NCBI GenBank assembly: GCA_942491525.1
Contig: CALOBW010000042.1
Coordinates: 1-9,004 of the forward strand
Reading direction: 5' to 3'
DNA from: CAYWBU01 sp942491525
Lineage (GTDB): Bacteria > Desulfobacterota > Desulfomonilia > UBA1062
DNA length: 9,004 nucleotides
Shown here: piece by piece, positions 1 through 6,500 of the stretch
How positions within the stretch are numbered: the first letter of the stretch is position 1
Layout of the letters: every line of letters starts with the position of its first letter
Notes under the pieces: model-generated
The model's input: the letters and a program-made list of their open reading frames with translations, nothing else
The model's database searches: none
What the model was told of the DNA's origin: nothing
Made by a program: the position numbers and the translations under genes

Positions 1-521
1 GAGTATGCAGACATGCCACCTACGCCGAGGTAGAATGACCGCATGAATGCAAGGTGGTGGAAGAAAGATGTCATGAGAATCCATGACTTGGTGATAGCGT
101 TGTACTTCAGTAGGTAGTTCAGGGTCTTGCTGTCCGCTCCAACGCCCGGCTTCAGAATCCTGTTCAGATCTTTCGCCATGGCCTTCGGAACATACAGATC
201 CTTCTTTTCCCACCTTGTCAACCTACGCTCTATCCGTACCGGTGCCTGTCCGTTGCCGGTGCGCAGAAGCGCGAACGCTTCAGCCGCAGCCCTGGAGTTG
301 AACACCTTCATGCCGGGTTGAATCCATTCCTTGCCAGCATTCTGAGGCTTGGCATAGAACGCATTCCTGCGCTTATCTGTTTCCGCTCTGCTTAGGTTCT
401 TCACTACCACAAACTCTTCTGTGGTATATGCGTCAGTCCATCCCTGTTCCTTTCGGCGCAGGTCTACGCCCTGTACAGTTTCAACTGAACCCTGTATATA
501 AAGTTGGGATGTGCGATCCTC
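1..521 (-). pseudogene. Continuation of the giant gene in the -1 frame (3' end outside window)
   Basis: The -1 frame relative to the giant gene is open from 521 (just after a TGA at 524..522) to the left edge, 173 codons. It has no good start of its own: the first in-frame ATG is at 311..309 with only an AAGGA about 16 bases away, too far for normal initiation. The protein reads TVQGVDLRRKEQGWTDAYTT just after the overlap, then AKDLNRILKPGVGADSKTL and KYNAITKSWILMTSFFHHLA near the edge. The last part resembles the LPD38-like helical domain that normally follows the IAHPNF region in polyvalent proteins. I therefore read it as the displaced C-terminal part of the same protein, reached by a frameshift in 521..464. 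It could instead be expressed by programmed -1 frameshifting. Labelled pseudogene only because the frame is interrupted as given. Confidence 0.75.
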
Positions 522-3500
522 TCATACTGATCTTCATATCCCTTCGGTACAATGTGCGTGATGAGGAACGGAGCTTTCGGATCGCCGTTTGCGAGCCTGG
601 TCCTGCGACCCCTGTGAATGATAGCGCGGTCTTCCTTGACCCTGGCAATCTCATTCTTCAGAAGCATCAGGTTGTTGGTCGCGCCCTTCACTAATAGCTC
701 ATGGCCCAAGGCCCAACCTTCGAGGATGGTCTCAAGCTTGCGGTGACGGGCGTGCCGGGTGGCAGTGCCAAACCCGCCGCTCTCATCCTGTCGGCTTAGC
801 TTCTTGTTGTCCTTCAGCTTCCAGGCACGGCTTACATAGTTGTCTAGGATGTTGCTGATAATGCCAGCGTCCTGCGCCTCTATTCCGTGTGCAGCATAGC
901 TCGCATTGATATCATCAGCAATCTGCTTGATGCCTCGCAGCTGGTCTGTGTTTGCACGCTCAATATCCTGAGCCATGCGGAGCAGTTCCTTCTGCTGCGG
1001 CGTCAACTTGCTAAGGATGTCGGGATCAGTAGCGGCCGTTGGGTCACGCTTCATGTCGATGTAAAGGTGCATGGCCTGGTCCCACAGTTCGGTCTTCTGT
1101 CCGTAGTAGACACCACTGTCTTCCATGCCAGCAGAGAAGATGGTAAGCCGCGACTTCTCGCCAATGAGAAGCTTGAGCCGCTTCTGGAATTTCCTCGCCT
1201 CTACACTGTTCTTGAAGAACGCAAAGTCCTTGCCCTCAAACCAGTCATCCATGAGTTCTACGCCCGGGCCGTCGCGGCCGTCGCCCTTCGGGAATGACAG
1301 CTGCAACGCCGAATTAGAACCCATGCCCATCTCGGTCAGGTGAGACATCAGCCTCCGCTGCTCGAACCTTGCGATGTCACGCTCCGGAATTGTCGGATCG
1401 TATTCCCTCAATTCATCGGCGTCATCCCTTGCCATCGCCCTGGCCTTGTTGACCAATGCCTCCTGCTCTGGAGTCATGTCGGAGATGTTCAACTGGTAGT
1501 TGATATCATCATTCTGCCTGCTGAACTCGCCGTTGTTCCCAAGGGCAGACTTCACCTGGTTGGGGTCAAACACAATGTAGTGCTTTGCACCAGTAATGTT
1601 TGGCATCCCGGGGAACTGTCTTGAGGCGTCTTGGATGACGCCGTCATATCCCATGGACCGTAACGCCTGTGCAATGATCCAGCCAGTATTCGCCATTGTG
1701 CCCTGATCATCATAGAGATTATCAGTTTGCGGGGCCAGAATCTCCATAGCCTTTTGCGGCGTGATGGATTGGTAGTCCTGCATGTGCATCAGGAGATCCA
1801 TGGTCATCTCTCGCGCACCATCCGGACCTAATGAGTCAGAGTAGTTTTCATCGATTACCTCATTGATGGCCCGCCAGAAGTTACCAGCTTCACCGCCGAA
1901 GGTATCCGGGTCTTCATCGGCGTATTCCTCGGTCTCTTCATTATACTCACCGAATTCATACTCGAACTCGGTGGGCCGTGGCCCGCCCCAATACACCGGC
2001 TTACCCATGCGTACATAGAGTGGGTAGATAGAGGGCTGTCCGCCGTTCTCGCCAAGGATCTGCTCTGTAGAAAGTCGATCCAGCGCATTATAGATCATGT
2101 TAGCATCATACGCCTCGGCGTAGGCAAGGATATCATCACCATCTTCAGCCGGATCGTAGCCGTCTTTGTCAGCGTACTCCTCTAAGATGTTACGCTGATC
2201 ATCAGGATCCATTTCCTCCCACTCATTCTCTAGCTGGTCGGTCCTCTCATAGATTCTGGCGAGTTGATCGGCTCCGCTACCGAGGTAGTTGGCGTCGATG
2301 TCATCAACCGAATCAGAGGCATAGATAGCCCTGCCAAAGAAGTTGTGCTTGTTGCCGCGCTCTGTGTCGAACACGGAGAAGGTGTGTGTGCTGCCATGGC
2401 CGACCACAATCGGGTCGCCGTACTCATCAAGTAGAGCCTCTCCCTGAGACCATTCCTTGAAGTTCTGTGATTCTGTCTGCTCCCGGTTTGGGGGAAGGCC
2501 AAGTTGATATGCAAGCTTGGGTTCACCAACACCAAAGTCACCATTGTTCCCAAGGGCGGACTTCACCTGCGGCGAGCCAGCCCATGCGATCCAGACCTCG
2601 CCGAACTCAGCTTCGATGCCGAGTGCTTCGCGGGTCTCTGCGTCAAGGTGCCCACCAAGTTCATCGGTAGCTACCTGCTTTGCCCCATCATACCCGCTAC
2701 GCTGGAAAGCCCTGGCGACAGTTTCCCTGCTGATCCTCTTGGTGTTCATGCTGCTACCAAGGGAGGAACCAGCAATGACATCTGCCATAGCAATAAACGC
2801 CAGGCCTGCGGTTGCTCCATCTGGAATCGCGGCCGCGATCTCCTGTGCCGACACGGTGATCCCGTACCCGGCAGCAATCTCCTCAATGAGCGTAGGAAGC
2901 GTAGCTGCGACTACTGGGTCAAGCTTAGCATCCATGTCTACCGGATTCTGAATCGACGCATAGAGCGGGATGGTTCTTCCGCCAGGCGTCTGGTATGTTG
3001 CCTGCTCAGATGTGAAAGTGTTGGACACCTTCGGCAGCGTAGCCATGTAGATGCCAAGGCCAAAGATTCCTGGTGACATCTTGGTCGGGATAAACTGATC
3101 GAAGTCCTTGGTTGTTCCGTGCAACAGAACCAGCGGATTGCCGTCGCCGTCTACTGCTGCCGAGTTCCCGAACCAACGCTTGAATTCAGCGGTGTTGGTC
3201 TGCTCCGGGTTGAAGGCCAGCTGGTGCATGTAGTTACCGGTCTGCCCATACTGCCCATCATTCGCGGTTGACTTCACATCGCTCGGCTTCAGCGAGATGT
3301 AGGCAAACCTGTCCTTGGGGGCTATGCCCTCCACCTCTCCAGGTGCCGTGTTGTAGTACTTGATTGCATCAAAGCCAGCACGCAGGAAAGCTGCTCTGGC
3401 CCTGCGGATGTACTCGGCTCTATCCTCTAGGTCAAGCCTTACAAACTTGTCATTACTCTTGATGAGTTCCGCCATGCTCTCATAAGGAGCACTCTTCGGA

Positions 3501-6500
3501 TTGACAAGGTTCTTGATAGGCTTGCCAGCCTTGTATGCTGCAAGAGCTTCCTTGATCTGTGCTTCAGTGGCGAAGTGGCCGAAGCTCTTCCGCAGAAACT
3601 TTTCTACCAGATCGATGTTCTTGCCACCGGTGAACACCTTGTCGATCATTGCGCTAGCTACCGCATACTGGTCGAACTCACCAGACTCATCATTCCTGAG
3701 GTCCAACACCCGCTGCGCGGCGAGGGTAAAGGTCTTAACCCTGGCACCAAACGGAGGCGTCTTCGGACCATTGATGTCTTCCGATCCAGCGAACCGGTTG
3801 GCAACTCCGTGGTACTCGGCAAAGTGTGGGCCTAGCAACTGATCGGGGGGAGCAAACGCTGTCCTGTTGGATCCGCTTTCATCCCTGAAGCTTTCCCAAT
3901 CCTCCCGGCCGTTGGCAACCGAGTCATCGGTAGTGCCGTGGGTTAGGATCTTGGGGTTCCCGGCCTCATCTACAATGACACCCTTGCGCCAGTAGCGTCT
4001 GAAGTTGGGGTCATCAAGGAGCTTGGCGTCGAACTTCGGACCCTCACCCTGCTCAGCAGCAAGTTCTGCCTGAGCCACTGCGGTGAGCTGGAGCTTAGAG
4101 ACAGCTTCACTCTCTGGCTCTACTGCCAGTTTGCGCACTTCAATCTGTGGGTTGCCCTTGGTACCGTAGTCAGATTTGACTACCTCGAATCCTTTGCCAA
4201 GGAACTTTGCTACCTGCTGCTCAAGCTCATCCTGCTTGAATCCCTTCTGGTAGGTTTCCCTTGGAGTGCCGGGGCTTATGATCCAGCCACCCTCTTCGAG
4301 CTTCGCTGCCTTCTTGCTCTTGGCGGCGTTGACATCTGACGCTGACCGGGTGGTGATGTATGCGCGACCACCAGGCTTCAGCAGTTTTCCTATGTTCTGG
4401 ACAATGGTTTTCCGCACAGCTGGCGGGACCACATTCAGAACCAAGTTGTTGACTACGACATCAGCCTTGCCCTCAAGCGCAGCCAGGACATCCTTGCCCT
4501 CGGGGTCAGAGAAGTCCGGGGTGAAGTCACCTTCCTTGTCGTAGAACGGCTCATGTGAGTAGACTTTCTTGGTTGACTTCTTCAGCTCCTCAGTTCCGAT
4601 GCCCTTGCCGGCACCGTAGTCAACCACAACTTCGCCTTCTTTAACCAGCTGACCGGCACCAATGTATGAACCGGTGGTATTGGCCCGCTGTGTGAACCCC
4701 GCATTAGCTGCCTGCGGAATTCTAAGCTGGAACCTTATGTCACCGGTCGCACCCTGCGGTACCCGGATAGAAATGTTACCAGCGCGAATCTCCATAAAGA
4801 TCTGGTCAAGCTGAATGCTGCCAATCAGCCGTCCAAGCCAGTTATCCAATACGGTGAACAGTCCCCGTTGGCTCGGGTGCCATGTCCCGTATGCTTCAGC
4901 CGCAACCTCCTCTGCGAGGTTAAGAATAAACTTAGCTTCTTCAGAGGTCGGATCGGCCAGTGCTTCTTTCGCGGAGATGGTTACTGTTCTGCCCTTTTTC
5001 TTGGCGTCCTTTATGGCCTGCGACCACACCTTCTTCAAGATCTGGAGCTTCTGCTTTGGGCTAAAGGCAAACCCATACAGAACATGAAACGCCTCATGAT
5101 CGATGGTGGATTTATCGGCGCGATCCTTTTCGCTCACCTCGCCTTTGTTGAGGTAGATGATTGCCTGGTTTGGCTTGCTTGTGTTGGTCTCGCCCTTGGC
5201 ACCATATACCCTGCCCGCAGCCCGCTCCTCATTGTAATGCTCAAGAGACCTGTAGCCATAATTCATGACACCGGCTTCAGTTGGCTCAATGTCTCTTACG
5301 GCTTTGAGGATGATCTCATATCCGTCATTCAGGCGCACAACTGCGCCATCCTCAGTCGGGATGATTTCCTTCACATCCTCATGCTTGAATCTCTCTTCAA
5401 CAACATCCTGAATCAGCGGGGAGTCTGCCCAGTCCTCGGCCTCAACATAGTCAGGCTCCGGCTCCGGGGAGGGAGCTGGTCTGGTCTCCTCTTCGAGCTT
5501 CCTTTCAGCCTCTTCCTGGGCCGCCTTGGCTTCGGCCTCTGCCTTCTTCGCAGCTTCAGCCTCGGCCTTCGCGTCCTCCTCAGCCTTCTCTGCGGCCTCA
5601 ATTTCCTTCTCAGCCCGCCTTGCCTCACGCTCATTGCGCTTGGGATCAGCAGACTCTTGAGCCGCCTCAACTTCGGCACGCCGTTCATCGCGATTGGGTG
5701 CCCGCTCCTGAGGGGCTTCTTTCCCCTTTTCATCAATCGCCGGGATACCGTAAGGATTCTCTTCTGGAATGGCTGCGAAGGGGTCTGGCTGGCCCTGTGC
5801 CTTTGCCTCTGCCTGTGCCGCCACCCTTTCCCTGGTAGCCTTCGACACAAGAGTAGAGGCCTGCTGCTTGGCCTTTACCAGCGCAGGTGCATTCTTCGGC
5901 CCGTTTAGAAGCTTCTTAGCCTCGGCCTCAGTAAGACCGATAAGTTCCGGCGCATGCTGAAGAACCTCTGCCGCTGTCGGCACCTTGTTCAGCCTGGTCG
6001 CCAGCTCATGTACGGCCTTGACATTCTTGGAGGTCTTGCTTTTGGCAGTCTCCCCCTTTTCAATACCAACATCCCCAACAGAAGTTAGAAGCTGCTGCGC
6101 TTCCTTCTGGGAGATGGTGCCTAGCCCCTGTTCTCGAACCGCTCGCCGTACATCTCCCATGCGTGGACGGCTGCCAGAATTCCAGGCAAGTTCGATAACT
6201 ACCCTCTCCTTGTCGGTATATTCCGACATCTTTTTCGGGGTGGGTTTTGCAGGCGTAGGTGCGCTGCCTTTAATTTCGACCTCAGCTTCAGGCCCAGCAG
6301 TTTCCACGGGGGATGACGGTTCTTCCGAAGGTTGCTGTAGCTTCTCAGCCTCCTCTTTGATGATATCATCGGTGATATCACCATCGGCTCCTAGTGCCGC
6401 TGCTTCGCCAGCACCCGGTACACCATCTACATCTTGTATGATCTGTTCTGCTTCGATAGCAATTCGATCAAGCACACGCTTCGCAAGCTGCTGTGCCTCC

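Noticed and set aside
309..311. ATG at 311 as the start of a separate downstream gene
   Set aside because: The nearest AGGA-like sequence is about 16 bases upstream, and the same frame shows plausible protein for about 55 codons before this ATG, so it is more likely internal.
464..521. Canonical -1 programmed frameshift heptamer
   Set aside because: I checked each in-frame codon pair in the overlap and none matches X XXY YYZ. Non-canonical slippage or an indel remains possible, so only the frame change itself is reported.
2504..3076. Plus-strand open frame of 190 codons
   Set aside because: It lies entirely opposite ART domain 2, which has clear motifs on the minus strand. The Cys/Arg-rich translation looks like a shadow.
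4868..5908. Plus-strand open frame of 346 codons
   Set aside because: It lies antisense to the coiled coil, peptidase and flanking segments of the giant gene. Its Leu/Cys/Ser-rich protein shows no domain pattern, and the opening is explained by biased Ala/Glu/Lys codons on the other strand.
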